From: Ornithinimicrobium cavernae
GTDB lineage: Bacteria; Actinomycetota; Actinomycetes; Actinomycetales; Dermatophilaceae
Assembly: GCF_003121625.1 (NCBI RefSeq)
Contig: NZ_QDDJ01000014.1
Span: 1-64,000, forward strand
Length of the DNA: 64,000 bases
Direction of reading: 5' to 3'
This document shows positions 30,448 through 43,969 of the stretch, one piece after another (position 1 is the first letter of the stretch; every line of letters begins with the position of its first letter). The notes under the pieces were generated by a model that was not told the origin of the DNA, ran no database searches, and was given only the letters and a program-made list of their open reading frames with translations. Made by a program: the position numbers and the translations under genes.

Positions 30448-31029
30448 CTACTCCCCCAGCCGGCTCCACAGCTCATCGTCCCACCACTCGGCGCCGTCTG
30501 GTGAGAGCACCGCCTGCCGGTCGACCCCGTCGCGCGTGAACCCGAGCCTGGCCAGGAGCCGCGTGGAGCGCTCGGCCGGCGCGAAGACACGGGCGGTGAT
30601 CCGGCGGGCCGCGCCCGGTCCCCGCGCGAGCTCGACCACGGCCCGGACACACTCGGTGGCCAGTCCCTGCCCTCCGACGTCGGGGTGGAAGGCGTAGCCG
30701 AGGCTGGCCTCCACCGCGGTCGTCGTGGCCGGCGGCACGGCCGCGCTGGGACGGAACCGCAGGCGCACGTCACCGACCACCCGCCCCGCGTGCTCGGCCA
30801 CCACCGTCACGGCGGTGGTGTCCTCCACCCAGCCGGCCACCAGCTCCCTGGCCTCCTGCTCCCCGAGGGGCGGGTGGCCGAGGAACCGCGCGACCTCGGG
30901 CAGCTGCCGGTAGGCCCGGATCTCCGGGAGATCACCCGGCTCCACCAGCCGGAGCCGGCTGCGTGCGGTCGTCACCGGCAGCGCCCTGCCCATCGCCACG
31001 GCACCCACCGCACGATCGTTCAGCCTCAC
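30448..31029 (-). CDS. GNAT family N-acetyltransferase (RimJ-like)
   Basis: A 193-residue acetyltransferase of the RimJ/Acetyltransf_3 type. RLRLVEPGDLPEIRAYRQLPEV is the N-terminal acceptor region, SLGYAFHPDVGGQGLATECVRAVVELA is the acetyl-CoA loop (Q/RxxGxG/A-like GGQGLA), and RLLARLGFTRDGV is the C-terminal beta-bulge segment. It resembles enzymes that acetylate N-termini or antibiotics, but the substrate is unknown. The GTG at 31029 is weakly supported; an ATG twelve codons in is an alternative. It lies between the rpoC terminator and the str operon on the same strand. Confidence 0.82.
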   Translation of the reverse strand: MRLNDRAVGAVAMGRALPVTTARSRLRLVEPGDLPEIRAYRQLPEVARFLGHPPLGEQEARELVAGWVEDTTAVTVVAEHAGRVVGDVRLRFRPSAAVPPATTTAVEASLGYAFHPDVGGQGLATECVRAVVELARGPGAARRITARVFAPAERSTRLLARLGFTRDGVDRQAVLSPDGAEWWDDELWSRLGE

Positions 31030-31065
31030 CCGCCGATTCTGGCACGCGCCGGAGGGTCGCCGGAC

Positions 31066-31126
31066 CCACCGCCGAGGGGCGGGTATGCCGTAGGTGCGCT
31101 ACGGCATACCCGCCCCTCGGCGGTGG
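31066..31126 (-). terminator. rpoC terminator with perfect 28-bp stem
   Basis: The bases 31066-31093 are an exact inverted complement of 31099-31126, with only a 5-base loop. The stem includes GTATGCCG and its complement CGGCATAC. It begins 40 bases past the rpoC stop. It is much longer than typical bacterial terminator stems. Confidence 0.85.
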
Positions 31127-31166
31127 TGCTCGTCAGACGGTCAGCGCCGGACGACCGACCTGACGG

Positions 31167-35072
<3,906 letters not shown>

Positions 35073-35251
35073 GTGGATCCTTCTCTCGTGAGATCTCGTG
35101 AGTCTCAGTTAGGTCTTGCAACAGTTCATAGGTGGCGTATGCCGTGGAGCCGATGTGGTGGTTCGGCTCGGACGCTGCCTCGCTCAGCAGGCTGTCTGTC
35201 GGTGGCCGAGTCCCGCGCACCGGTGAGGGTGGTCGCGGGCCCGGCCGTCCG

Positions 35252-38200
35252 TCATACCTCCTCGACGGAGCTGGGCTCCCGGCGCGACAGGTCGATCCCG
35301 AGCTCCTCCGCCGCGCGGAAGACCTCCTGGTCGGACTCACGCAGGTCGATCTGCGTGCCGTCGCTGGAGAGCACCTCGACGTTCAGGCACAGGGACTGCA
35401 TCTCCTTGATGAGCACCTTGAACGACTCGGGGATACCCGGCTCGGGGACGTTGTCACCCTTGACGATCGACTCGTAGACCTTCACGCGGCCCGTGACGTC
35501 GTCGGACTTGATGGTGAGCAGCTCCTGCAGGGCGTAGGCGGCACCGTAGGCCTCCAGGGCCCAGACCTCCATCTCGCCGAAACGCTGTCCACCGAACTGT
35601 GCCTTACCACCCAGCGGCTGCTGCGTGATCATGGAGTACGGCCCGGTGCTGCGCGCGTGGATCTTGTCGTCCACGAGGTGGTGCAGCTTCAGGATGTACA
35701 TGTAGCCCACGGACACCGGCTGCGGGTACGGCTCGCCGGAGCGGCCGTCGAACAGCCGGGCCTTGCCCGACTCACCGATGAGCCGCTCGCCGGAGCCCGA
35801 CGGCGTGGTCGACTCCAGCAGACCGGCGATCTCGGCCTCGGTCGCACCGTCGAACACCGGGCTGGCTACCCGGCTGCGCGGCGCGGCCTTGTGCGCGTCG
35901 GCCGGGATGCCGTTGGCCCACTCGGCGCCCTCGGCGATCTCCCAGCCCTGCGCCGCGGCCCAGCCGAGGTGCAGCTCGAGGATCTGGCCGACGTTCATCC
36001 GGCCGGGCACGCCCAGCGGGTTGAGCACGATGTCGACCGGCGTGCCGTCCTCCATGAACGGCATGTCCTCGACGGGCAGGATCTTGGAGATCACGCCCTT
36101 GTTGCCGTGGCGGCCGGCGAGCTTGTCACCGTCGGTGATCTTGCGCTTGTTCGCGACGTAGACGCGGACCAGCTGGTTGACACCCGGGGGCAGCTCGTCG
36201 CCCTCCTCGCGGTCGAAGACCTTGACACCGATGACGGTGCCGGTCTCGCCGTGCGGGACCTTCATGGACGTGTCGCGGACCTCGCGGGCCTTCTCACCGA
36301 AGATGGCGCGCAGCAGGCGCTCCTCCGGGGTCAGCTCGGTCTCACCCTTGGGCGTGACCTTGCCGACCAGCAGGTCGCCGTCGCGGACCTCGGCACCGAT
36401 GCGGATGATGCCGCGCTCGTCCAGGTCGGCCAGGACCTCGTCGGAGACGTTCGGGATGTCCCGGGTGATCTCCTCCGGCCCCAGCTTGGTGTCGCGGGCG
36501 TCGATCTCGTGCTCCTCGATGTGGATCGAGGAGAGGACGTCGTCCTGCACCAGACGCTGGGAGAGGATGATCGCGTCCTCGTAGTTGTGGCCCTCCCACG
36601 GCATGAACGCCACGAGGAGGTTGCGCCCCAGCGCCATCTCGCCACCGTCGGTCGCGGGACCGTCGGCGAGCAGGTCGCCGGCCTCGACGCGGTCACCGGT
36701 GTTGACCTTGACCTGCTGGTTGTAGCAGTTGCCCTGGTTGGACCGGGTGAACTTCGCGACCTTGTAGGACTGGTAGGTGCCGTCGTCGTGGGCGACGGTG
36801 ACCAGGTCGGCCGAGACCTCCTGGACCACACCCGCCTTGGCGGCACGCACCACGTCACCGGAGTCGAGCGCCGCGCGGTGCTCCATGCCGGTGCCGACCA
36901 GCGGCGCCTCGGCGCGCACCAGCGGCACGGCCTGACGCTGCATGTTGGCGCCCATGAGCGCACGGTTGGCGTCGTCGTGCTCCAGGAACGGGATCATCGC
37001 GGTCGCGGCCGACACCATCTGGCGCGCGGACACGTCCATGTAGTCGACCTCGCCGGCCGGGACGTCGACGGCCTCGCCGCCACCGCCCTTGGCGCGGACG
37101 AGGACCCGCTCCTCGGCGAAGGTGCCGTCCTCGTTGAGCGCGGCGTTGGCCTGCGCGATGACGAAGTGGTCCTCCTCGTCCGCGGACAGGTAGTCGATGT
37201 CGTCGGTGACCCGACCGTCGACGACCTTGCGGTAGGGGGTCTCCACGAAGCCGAACGGGTTGATCCGCCCGTAGGAGGCGAGCGAGCCGATCAGGCCGAT
37301 GTTCGGGCCCTCAGGCGTCTCGATCGGGCACATGCGGCCGTAGTGCGACGGGTGGACGTCGCGGACCTCCATGCCGGCGCGGTCACGGGACAGACCACCG
37401 GGGCCCAGCGCCGACAGGCGGCGCTTGTGGGTCAGGCCCGACAGCGGGTTGTTCTGGTCCATGAACTGCGACAGCTGGCTGGTTCCGAAGAACTCCTTGA
37501 TGGAGGCGACGACGGGCCGGATGTTGATCAGGGTCTGCGGCGTGATCGCCTCGACGTCCTGGGTGGTCATCCGCTCACGGACGACGCGCTCCATCCGGGA
37601 CAGGCCGGTGCGGACCTGGTTCTGGATGAGCTCGCCCACGGAGCGGAGACGACGGTTGCCGAAGTGGTCGATGTCGTCGACCTCGACGCGCAGCTCCTCG
37701 GCCTGGCCGTGGCGGGTGACCGGCATGGTCTCCTCGCCGGCGTGCAGCGCCACGATGTACTTGATGGTCGCGACGATGTCGTCGACCCCCAGCACGGACT
37801 CGCTCAGCGGGGCCTCGACACCCAGCTTCTTGTTGATCTTGTAGCGACCGACCTTGGCCAGGTCGTAGCGCTTCGGGTTGAAGTACAGGTTGTCGAGGAG
37901 GGTCTGGGCGGCCTCCTTGGTCGGCGGCTCGCCCGGGCGGAGCTTGCGGTAGATGTCCAGAAGCGCCTCGTCCTGGTCGGCCGTGTGGTCCTTCTCCAGG
38001 GTGGCGCGCATCGACTCGTACTCGCCGAACTCCTCGAGGATCTGCGCCTCGGTCCAGCCCAGCGCCTTCAGGAGCACGGTCACGCTCTGCTTGCGCTTGC
38101 GGTCGACGCGGACACCGACCTGGTCGCGCTTGTCGATCTCGAACTCGAGCCAGGCGCCACGGCTCGGGATGATCTTGCTGGAGAAGATGTCCTTGTCGGC

Positions 38201-38743
38201 CGTCTTGTCGAGCGACCGCTCGAAGTAGACGCCCGGGCTGCGGACGAGCTGGGACACCACGACGCGCTCGGTGCCGTTGATGATGAAGGTGCCCCGGTCG
38301 GTCATGAGCGGGAAGTCGCCCATGAAGACCGTCTGGGACTTGATCTCACCGGTGGTGTTGTTGATGAACTCCGCGGTGACGAAGAGCGGCGCGGAGTAGG
38401 TCATGTCCCGCTCCTTGCACTCGTCGATGGAGTACTTCTGCTCCTCGAAACGGTGGTCCCGGAACGACAGGGACATGGAGCCGGAGAAGTCCTCGATCGG
38501 GGAGATCTCCTCGAAGATCTCCTCGAGACCGGAGCGGTCCGGGACGTCATACTTGCCGCCGTCCTTCGCGGCAGCGACGCGAGCCTGCCAGTCCTCGTTT
38601 CCGAGCAACCAGTCGAAACTCTCCGTCTGAAGCGCCAGGAGATCGGGGACCTCAAGGGGCTCCCGGATCTTGGCGAAGCTCAGGCGGCCAGATGCCGTCC
38701 GAGCGGTGGACACAGTCGTCTTCGCAGTGCGCGAGGCAGCCAA
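35252..38743 (-). CDS. rpoB: RNA polymerase beta subunit
   Basis: A 1163-residue subunit. The rifampicin region reads [20 protein letters not shown] then [14 protein letters not shown], with no resistance substitution at the common positions (D, H and S are present). Fork, lineage insertions and the C-terminal clamp contact ([21 protein letters not shown]) are intact. It is transcribed from a good candidate promoter 142 bases upstream. The rplL terminator lies behind that, so rpoBC and rplJL are probably separate units. Confidence 0.99.
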   Translation of the reverse strand: MAASRTAKTTVSTARTASGRLSFAKIREPLEVPDLLALQTESFDWLLGNEDWQARVAAAKDGGKYDVPDRSGLEEIFEEISPIEDFSGSMSLSFRDHRFEEQKYSIDECKERDMTYSAPLFVTAEFINNTTGEIKSQTVFMGDFPLMTDRGTFIINGTERVVVSQLVRSPGVYFERSLDKTADKDIFSSKIIPSRGAWLEFEIDKRDQVGVRVDRKRKQSVTVLLKALGWTEAQILEEFGEYESMRATLEKDHTADQDEALLDIYRKLRPGEPPTKEAAQTLLDNLYFNPKRYDLAKVGRYKINKKLGVEAPLSESVLGVDDIVATIKYIVALHAGEETMPVTRHGQAEELRVEVDDIDHFGNRRLRSVGELIQNQVRTGLSRMERVVRERMTTQDVEAITPQTLINIRPVVASIKEFFGTSQLSQFMDQNNPLSGLTHKRRLSALGPGGLSRDRAGMEVRDVHPSHYGRMCPIETPEGPNIGLIGSLASYGRINPFGFVETPYRKVVDGRVTDDIDYLSADEEDHFVIAQANAALNEDGTFAEERVLVRAKGGGGEAVDVPAGEVDYMDVSARQMVSAATAMIPFLEHDDANRALMGANMQRQAVPLVRAEAPLVGTGMEHRAALDSGDVVRAAKAGVVQEVSADLVTVAHDDGTYQSYKVAKFTRSNQGNCYNQQVKVNTGDRVEAGDLLADGPATDGGEMALGRNLLVAFMPWEGHNYEDAIILSQRLVQDDVLSSIHIEEHEIDARDTKLGPEEITRDIPNVSDEVLADLDERGIIRIGAEVRDGDLLVGKVTPKGETELTPEERLLRAIFGEKAREVRDTSMKVPHGETGTVIGVKVFDREEGDELPPGVNQLVRVYVANKRKITDGDKLAGRHGNKGVISKILPVEDMPFMEDGTPVDIVLNPLGVPGRMNVGQILELHLGWAAAQGWEIAEGAEWANGIPADAHKAAPRSRVASPVFDGATEAEIAGLLESTTPSGSGERLIGESGKARLFDGRSGEPYPQPVSVGYMYILKLHHLVDDKIHARSTGPYSMITQQPLGGKAQFGGQRFGEMEVWALEAYGAAYALQELLTIKSDDVTGRVKVYESIVKGDNVPEPGIPESFKVLIKEMQSLCLNVEVLSSDGTQIDLRESDQEVFRAAEELGIDLSRREPSSVEEV

Positions 38744-38884
38744 GGATGGGTCCTTCCACAGGCCTTACAATGAGCAGCGGGTCTGCTGCACCAGCCTGGA
38801 CCACACTCAAGTCGGACCAGACGCGACAGCGAATCTGGACCTCAGATGGTGGGTGCGGCACGGGACAGGGCAGCGCAAAGAGAT

Positions 38885-38913
38885 AGCATACACGAACTGC
38901 CGGCACAGTCCAA
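38885..38913 (-). promoter_or_regulatory. candidate rpoB promoter
   Basis: On the minus strand TTGGAC, a 17-base spacer, then TATGCT, a close match to housekeeping sigma consensus in actinobacteria. It would leave a leader of about 140 bases before the rpoB ATG at 38743. This is the best promoter match seen in the window. Confidence 0.6.
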
Positions 38914-39030
38914 CCGTCCCCTCCAACGGTGACTCACGCCGGTGCGTGACGACGGCAAAGAGGATGCCCCTCTGGACCGCGATCCGTCAAGCCCACCCCC
39001 GGCGTGTCCTGCGAAACCGCCCTCAAAACC

Positions 39031-39079
39031 CCCCACCGAGCGCACCGCGCCGCGCCCCAAATCCCCACCGAGCGCACCG
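39031..39079. repeat. 17-bp direct repeat, 32-base period
   Basis: CCCCACCGAGCGCACCG occurs at 39031-39047 and 39063-39079, separated by a variant spacer rich in C and A. Confidence 0.6.
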
Positions 39080-39108
39080 TATCGCGGACCCACAGCCCGA
39101 GCCTGGGT

Positions 39109-39157
39109 TCTTGGAGCAACACAGTGTTCTAACAGCCGGCAACAGGAGGCTCCAAGA
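39109..39157. repeat. inverted-repeat element, copy B (rpoB upstream)
   Basis: TCTTGGAGC (39109-39117) and GCTCCAAGA (39149-39157) with a 31-base interior, matching the element at 7526-7574. The arms are perfect and the interior shares AGCCGGC and CAGGAG. It lies about 200 bases upstream of the candidate rpoB promoter. Confidence 0.65.
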
Positions 39158-39196
39158 AGCACTGGGCGCTCCAAGAAGCACCAGCCGCTCGAAGAC
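39149..39196. repeat. 19-bp period direct repeats beside element B
   Basis: GCTCCAAGAAGCAC occurs at 39149 and 39168, with a degenerate third copy (GCTCGAAGAC) at 39187. The first copy overlaps the right arm of element B. Confidence 0.6.
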
Positions 39197-39265
39197 GTGG
39201 GGCCGGTGCGGTGACGTCCGCGCTCGCCCTGCGGTGCGGACAGGAACCGCAGCCCGCGGCGACCA

Positions 39266-39301
39266 GCGGACACCGTCCCAGAGGCGGACACCGTCACAGA
39301 G
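39266..39301. repeat. 18-bp tandem pair
   Basis: Two adjacent 18-base units, GCGGACACCGTCCCAGAG at 39266-39283 and GCGGACACCGTCACAGAG at 39284-39301, differ at one base. Confidence 0.6.
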
Positions 39302-39334
39302 GTGACCACGCGGCATACTCCCCCCGACGCAGAA

Positions 39335-39367
39335 CGGGCGGGACCGACCAGTGGTCGGTCCCGCCCG
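39335..39367 (-). terminator. rplL terminator
   Basis: A perfect 16-bp stem (CGGGCGGGACCGACCA against TGGTCGGTCCCGCCCG) lies 33 bases past the rplL stop. It probably ends rplJL transcription before rpoB. Confidence 0.75.
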
Positions 39368-39400
39368 CTCAACAGGCGTGCCGGGCGAGCCCGGCAGGTG

Positions 39401-39790
39401 TCACTTGAGGGTGACGGTGGCGCCAGCGCCCTCGAGGGCCTCCTTGGCCTTCTCGGCGGCGTCCTTGTCGACGCCCTCCAGAACCGGCTTCGGCGCGCCG
39501 TCGACGAGGTCCTTGGCCTCCTTCAGGCCGAGGGAGGTCAGGGTGCGGACCTCCTTGATGACCTGGATCTTCTTGTCGCCCGCGGACTCGAGGACGACGT
39601 CGAACTCGCTCTGCTCCTCGACAGCAGCGGCGTCGCCGCCGCCAGCGGCCGGGGCAGCACCGGCGACGGCAACGGGGGCCGCGGCGGTGACGTTGAAGGT
39701 CTCCTCGAACTCCTTCACGAACTCGGAGAGCTCGATCAGGGTCATCTCCTTGAAGCTCTCCAGGAGCTCCTCGGTGCTCAGCTTCGCCAT
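39401..39790 (-). CDS. rplL: 50S ribosomal protein L7/L12
   Basis: A 129-residue stalk protein. The N-terminal dimerisation helix is [28 protein letters not shown], a flexible Ala/Gly hinge follows, and the C-terminal domain is [39 protein letters not shown], which recruits elongation factors. The ATG at 39790 is chosen because the helix begins there. It is the last gene of the unit with rplJ, 73 bases after it. Confidence 0.98.
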   Translation of the reverse strand: MAKLSTEELLESFKEMTLIELSEFVKEFEETFNVTAAAPVAVAGAAPAAGGGDAAAVEEQSEFDVVLESAGDKKIQVIKEVRTLTSLGLKEAKDLVDGAPKPVLEGVDKDAAEKAKEALEGAGATVTLK

Positions 39791-39863
39791 GGTGGCGTTC
39801 CTTCCTAGTGGTGCCGTGAGTGGCGGTGTGTGGATTGTGCCTTGACGTGCCCGCAGGCTCGTC

Positions 39864-40538
39864 TCAGCTGTCGTCGCCACCCTCGGCGACGTCGGTGGTG
39901 CCCTCCTCCGCAGCGGCCGGTGCGGCCTCCGCGAACTCGGTCGTGGCGTCCTCCGCAGCGGCCGGCTCGGCCTCCGCGGTGTCGGCCGCAGCGGTGTCCG
40001 CCGCAGATCCTCCCTGAGGGCCCTCCTGCTCGACCTTCGCGCGGAGCGCGTCGACCACGCGAGCCGTCTGGGACAGCGGCGCGGCGAACAGGTACACGGC
40101 GTTGGTGAGCGAGGCGTTGAGCGCCCCGGCCAGCTTCGCCAGCAGGGTCTCGCGCGACTCGAGGTCGGCGAGCTTGGTGATCTCCTCGGCTGTCAACGGC
40201 TTGCCGTCGAGCACACCGGCCTTGATCACCAGGGCAGGGTTGGCCTTGGCAAAGTCACGCAGGCCCTTGGCGGCCTCGACCGGGTCACCGGTGACGAAGG
40301 CGATCGCAGTGGGGCCCTGCAGGTGCTCTTCGAGGTCGGTGACACCGGCCTCGCTGGCAGCCAGCTTGGTGAGCGTGTTCTTCACCACGGAATAGGTCGC
40401 GTGCTCGCGCAGCGAGCCTCGCAGCTCGGTCAGCTGAGCCACGGTCAGACCGCGGTACTCAGTGAGCACGGCCGCACCCGAGTTGCGGAACTGGTCCGTC
40501 AGCTCGGCAATGGCAGCAGCCTTCGCAGCAGTTGCCAT
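39864..40538 (-). CDS. rplJ: 50S ribosomal protein L10
   Basis: A 224-residue stalk base protein. The RNA-binding part ([46 protein letters not shown]) and the L7/L12-docking helix around DALRAKVEQ are present. The last 50 residues are an Ala/Glu/Thr low-complexity tail, longer than usual. The ATG at 40538 has a GGAGG site. It sits behind a leader with hairpins that may be an L10 autoregulatory leader. Confidence 0.97.
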   Translation of the reverse strand: MATAAKAAAIAELTDQFRNSGAAVLTEYRGLTVAQLTELRGSLREHATYSVVKNTLTKLAASEAGVTDLEEHLQGPTAIAFVTGDPVEAAKGLRDFAKANPALVIKAGVLDGKPLTAEEITKLADLESRETLLAKLAGALNASLTNAVYLFAAPLSQTARVVDALRAKVEQEGPQGGSAADTAAADTAEAEPAAAEDATTEFAEAAPAAAEEGTTDVAEGGDDS

Positions 40539-40742
40539 GGGGCCTCCTTCGTCGTGGTGCCGGCACCCTCCAGGCCTGACGACAAGAGCCCCGGCGCAGG
40601 CGCACGGGGCTCTCACAACGGCAGAGGTATGCCGTTCAGCTCAGTTCACCTGCGCAGGTCGCCCGCATCGTGCGGACCTTCGGTCGAGACGCCCTTGCGG
40701 GCACGCCGACAACCGGCGGTCATTGGGTATGGCCACAGCGTA
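40539..40742 (-). promoter_or_regulatory. rplJ leader (candidate L10 autoregulatory leader)
   Basis: Two structures lie in the leader: an AGAGCCCCG/CGGGGCTCT 9-bp stem at 40585-40613 and the 12-base palindrome GGTGCCGGCACC at 40556-40567. L10-(L7/L12) complexes commonly bind such leaders to repress rplJL. A weak promoter candidate (TTGTCC, 18 bases, TACGCT; 40737-40766) is upstream. Confidence 0.45.
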
Positions 40743-40826
40743 CCGGCACCGGGGCCGCCGGGACAAATCCCACCCGGGCCGAGCGGCCGCGGGACGGGCC
40801 CGCGCCCGCCCGTGCGGCTGCCCCGG

Positions 40827-41456
40827 TCAGCCCAGCTCGACCGGACCGCGCTCCGTCTCGATCACCAGGGAGATGCGCACGGGCTCGGCAGCGCGGAGCT
40901 GGATCGGCCCGCGCGGGGCCTCCAGCGCCTCCAGGGCGCTGCTGAGCCGCGCCGCCTCGGGGTGGCGCACCCGCACCGTCACCAGCTTGACGGCCGGTAG
41001 TCCCTCACTCGGGTGCGGGGTGTCCCCCCAGTCGATGAGGAACGGCACGGTGCCGTCCAGCCCGGTGTCGAGGGAGGTCAGCTCCCAGGAGAGCTCGGTC
41101 CCGTCGGGGCGGGTGCGGCTCATCGGCCGGGGGTCCCCCGGGTCCAGGCCCTTCTCGCGGGCCCGGCTGACACGATCGCCCAGGCCCGGTGCACGCAGCG
41201 CCCACCCGGTCAGCGTGGGCGCCGTGAGCTCGTCCACCCGGAACGGTCTCGGGTGGTCCGGCTCCGGCTGGTCCGGGTCGGGCGCCACGAGCTCGAGGTA
41301 GCGCTGGCCACCGAGGCCGAGCAGCGAGTTGCGGGTGCCCAGACCCGGGTGCGCCCCACCCGGCTGCGGCCGCAGACCGAGGTGCGCCTCGGCATACTCC
41401 TCCAGCTCGGTCAGGTCCGGTCCGGCCAGGATGATGTGGTCGATCTGTGCCCGCAC
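40827..41456 (-). CDS. VOC/glyoxalase-like protein
   Basis: A 209-residue protein that opens with a vicinal-oxygen-chelate half domain (QIDHIILAGPDLTELEEYAEAHLGLRPQ, NSLLGLGGQRYLELVAPD). Related actinobacterial proteins are annotated as VOC-family or glyoxalase-like proteins. The metal-ligand pattern is only partly clear, so an enzymatic role is unproven. The GTG at 41456 has an AAGGAAGG site. It follows the alarmone synthetase after 16 bases and is probably co-transcribed with it. Confidence 0.7.
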   Translation of the reverse strand: MRAQIDHIILAGPDLTELEEYAEAHLGLRPQPGGAHPGLGTRNSLLGLGGQRYLELVAPDPDQPEPDHPRPFRVDELTAPTLTGWALRAPGLGDRVSRAREKGLDPGDPRPMSRTRPDGTELSWELTSLDTGLDGTVPFLIDWGDTPHPSEGLPAVKLVTVRVRHPEAARLSSALEALEAPRGPIQLRAAEPVRISLVIETERGPVELG

Positions 41457-41472
41457 GGCACCCCTTCCTTGG

Positions 41473-42483
41473 TCAGTCGAGTTTTGCCAGCCGCTCACGC
41501 AGCTGCTCCTCGCGGTGCGCGTTGCCGTGCAGGGCGATGTAGTCCCCGCCGTAGACGGCCAGCAGCGCGTCATCGAGCCGCCGGACCGCCGCGGGCGGAT
41601 ACCGGTAACCCATCCGCGCCGTGATCCGGTCACTGTCGGTGCCGGCGAGCACGTGCGCCAGCTCCTCGAGCGAGGAGATCCCGAGCTCCAGCAGGAGCCC
41701 GGAGATCCAGGCGTAGTGCTCGGTGCGGGACCAGCCGGCACCGGGGTAGGTCCCGGCCAGGAACGTGGCCAGCTCCTGGGCGCTGAGACGCGGATCCGTC
41801 TCGTCCGGCTCCTCCCCCGGATGCTCCGGCATGGTCGCCTGCAGCCGGTCGCGGATCGCCGAGAACTCGCGGTCGGCGAGTTCCAGCAGGCCCGCTGCCA
41901 GCGTGAACCGGCGGTTGAGGTCGGGGGCGTGCGCCTCCGGCACGGTGCCCTTGTAACGGATGTCGTGCTCGAACTCGGCCCACGCGTGCTGCAGCACCGT
42001 GCGGACCTGGACCGAGGCCGTGAACGTGCGCAGGGCCGCCTGCTCGGGGCTCAGGGTCCGGCTGGCGTCCACGGCGACCACGAGGTGACGGCTCACGTAG
42101 CCCCACCGCCCCTGGTCGGCGGTCTCCTGCCCCATGTCGCGATCGTCCAGCACGGTGAGCTCGCTCGCCAGCAGCTGCGCGACCGCGTCGACGTCGTCCC
42201 GGACGTAGGTGATCACCCGCAGCCCGATCTGGTCGGTGATCTGCTCGAGCGGGTCGGGGTAGAGCAGCCTGCCGTCCACCGTGCGCGCCGCCTTGCCCGC
42301 GAAGCTCTCGACCGACTTGGTGCGGCCCGTCACGGTCAGGTAGTTGATGCCGGCGTCGTCCAGCGCCGCGGTGACCAGGGCGAGGAAACCCTCCGTGGCG
42401 CGGGTCAGCTCGGGCTGGCGCGCGACATACAGGCGGACGGCCTCGCGGACCCGGTCGGGGTCCGGCACGTCCGTCGTCGTCAT
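41473..42483 (-). CDS. RelA/SpoT-domain small alarmone synthetase
   Basis: A 336-residue protein with one (p)ppGpp-synthetase (RelA_SpoT) domain and no HD hydrolase, TGS or ACT domain. Seen: GRTKSVESFAGKA (53-65, the pyrophosphate-donor pocket), ITDQIGLRVITYV (82-94), and VQVRTVLQHAWAEFEHDIRY (158-177, the acceptor and Mg2+ region). The long C-terminal 150 residues with RRFTLAAGLLELADREFSAIRD are helical and of unknown role. Members convert GTP or GDP plus ATP to pppGpp or ppGpp. It lies between rplA and rplJ, next to a likely target of stringent control. The ATG at 42483 lies about 7 bases after a G-rich site. Confidence 0.85.
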   Translation of the reverse strand: MTTTDVPDPDRVREAVRLYVARQPELTRATEGFLALVTAALDDAGINYLTVTGRTKSVESFAGKAARTVDGRLLYPDPLEQITDQIGLRVITYVRDDVDAVAQLLASELTVLDDRDMGQETADQGRWGYVSRHLVVAVDASRTLSPEQAALRTFTASVQVRTVLQHAWAEFEHDIRYKGTVPEAHAPDLNRRFTLAAGLLELADREFSAIRDRLQATMPEHPGEEPDETDPRLSAQELATFLAGTYPGAGWSRTEHYAWISGLLLELGISSLEELAHVLAGTDSDRITARMGYRYPPAAVRRLDDALLAVYGGDYIALHGNAHREEQLRERLAKLD

Positions 42484-42636
42484 GCCCCCATCCTGCCGGA
42501 TGCCGGCCGCGGCCGGCGCGGGCGCCCCGCGCTTGGCCCTGCCAACGCGGCTGCTGCGCCCCAGCCCGCGGTTGGCGGAAGCGGGAGGCGGGCGGCGGGA
42601 GGGGAGGCGAGGCAGGGAGGCAGCGGGCATGAGAAA

Positions 42637-42666
42637 GGGCCGGGTGAGCAGTTGCTCACCCGGCCC
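42637..42666 (-). terminator. rplA terminator
   Basis: A perfect 14-bp stem (GGGCCGGGTGAGCA against TGCTCACCCGGCCC) with a 2-base loop, followed on the minus strand by TTTCTC. It is 14 bases past the rplA stop. A classical intrinsic terminator. Confidence 0.85.
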
Positions 42667-42680
42667 ATTGTCGGCTCAGA

Positions 42681-43388
42681 TCACTCCGCGGCGGTCAGGC
42701 TGGAGACTCGCGCGGGGTCGAGCGGGATGCCCGGGCCCATCGTGGTGCTCATGGTCGCCTTGGTGACGTAGCGGCCCTTGGAGGAGGCCGGCTTCAGCCG
42801 CATGACCTCGTCGATCGCCGCGCCGTAGTTCTGCACCAGCTTGTCCTGGTCGAACGACGTCTTGCCGATGATGAAGTGCAGGTTGGCGTGCTTGTCGACA
42901 CGGAACTCGATCTTGCCGCCCTTGATGTCGGTGACAGCCTTGGCGGTGTCCATCGTGACGGTGCCGGTCTTCGGGTTCGGCATCAGGCCACGGGGACCCA
43001 GCACCTTGCCCAGACGACCGACCTTGCCCATCAGGTCCGGGGTGGCCACGACGGCGTCGAAGTCGAGCCAGCCGCCGGCGACCTTCTCCAGCAGGTCGTC
43101 GGAACCGACGTAGTCGGCTCCGGCCTCGCGGGCGGCCTCGGCCTTGTCACCGTTGGCGAAGACCAGCACGCGGGCGGTCTTGCCGGTGCCGTTGGGCAGG
43201 TTGACGGTGCCACGGACCAGCTGGTCGGCCTTGCGCGGGTCAACGCCCAGACGCAGGGCCACCTCGACGGTGGCGTCGTACTTGGTGGTCGAGGTCTCCC
43301 GGGCCAGGGCGATCGCCTCGACCGGGGTGTAGAACTTGCCGTCCTCGATCTTCTCGACGGCGGCGGTGTAAGCCTTGCTGCGCTTCAT
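42681..43388 (-). CDS. rplA: 50S ribosomal protein L1
   Basis: A 235-residue protein of the L1 stalk that moves E-site t[36 protein letters not shown] at the start of domain I and [17 protein letters not shown] in domain II are diagnostic. In E. coli it represses its own operon. It follows rplK after 96 bases. Confidence 0.98.
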   Translation of the reverse strand: MKRSKAYTAAVEKIEDGKFYTPVEAIALARETSTTKYDATVEVALRLGVDPRKADQLVRGTVNLPNGTGKTARVLVFANGDKAEAAREAGADYVGSDDLLEKVAGGWLDFDAVVATPDLMGKVGRLGKVLGPRGLMPNPKTGTVTMDTAKAVTDIKGGKIEFRVDKHANLHFIIGKTSFDQDKLVQNYGAAIDEVMRLKPASSKGRYVTKATMSTTMGPGIPLDPARVSSLTAAE

Positions 43389-43484
43389 GAGTGCTCCTGT
43401 TGGTGCGGTGGTGGAGTTGTGGTCTGCGGGCCAGCGCTGGCCCTGCCACGGTGAGGGTGGGGAACCCTCGGGTGTGCCGGGGGC

Positions 43485-43916
43485 TCAGCCCTCGACGGTG
43501 ATGCCCATCGAGCGGGCGGTGCCGGCGATGATCTTGGACGCCTGGTCCAGGTCGTTGGCGTTGAGGTCGGCCATCTTGGTCTCGGCGATCTCGCGCACCT
43601 GGGCGCTGGTCAGCTTGGCGACCTTCGTCTTGTGCGGCTCACCGGAACCCTTCTGGACGCCCGCAGCCTTCTTGATCAGCTCGGCGGCCGGAGGGGTCTT
43701 GGTGATGAAGGTGAACGAGCGGTCCTCATAGACCGTGATCTCGACCGGGATGACGTTGCCACGCTGGGACTCCGTCGCGGCGTTGTACGCCTTGACGAAC
43801 TCCATGATGTTGACACCGTGCTGACCCAGTGCGGGACCGACCGGCGGGGCCGGGGTGGCCGCACCGGCCTGGATCTGCAGCTTGATGAAGCCGGAGACCT
43901 TCTTCTTGGGGGGCAT
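43485..43916 (-). CDS. rplK: 50S ribosomal protein L11
   Basis: A 143-residue protein of the GTPase-associated centre and stringent sensing. [26 protein letters not shown] in the N-terminal (thiostrepton and RelA contact) domain, then [13 protein letters not shown] at the end. No deletion in the proline-rich N-terminus. It is 141 bases after nusG, a gap containing three small hairpins. Confidence 0.98.
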
Positions 43917-43969
43917 ATGTCTTCCTCTGGTGTTGTGGGCCGACGCCGTGGGCGATGACCCGGTTGCAA

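Larger units (their letters stand above)
38914..39334. other. repeat-rich spacer upstream of the rpoB promoter
   Basis: A 420-base region with no credible gene on either strand. It contains direct repeats of 17 bases at a 32-base period (39031 and 39063, CCCCACCGAGCGCACCG), a copy of the TCTTGGAGC inverted-repeat element, a 14-base direct repeat at a 19-base period, and an 18-base tandem pair (39266 and 39284). It could be regulatory or simply unstable DNA. Confidence 0.55.

Noticed and set aside
36900-37500. Rifampicin-resistance change in rpoB
   Set aside because: The [15 protein letters not shown] and [13 protein letters not shown] segments look wild-type.
38670-39305. Plus-strand frame of 211 residues over the rpoB upstream region
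   Set aside because: It covers the rpoB start, promoter and repeats, and its composition matches shadow frames.
40827-41456. Named glyoxalase I
   Set aside because: The metal-ligand pattern is incomplete; a family-level call is safer.
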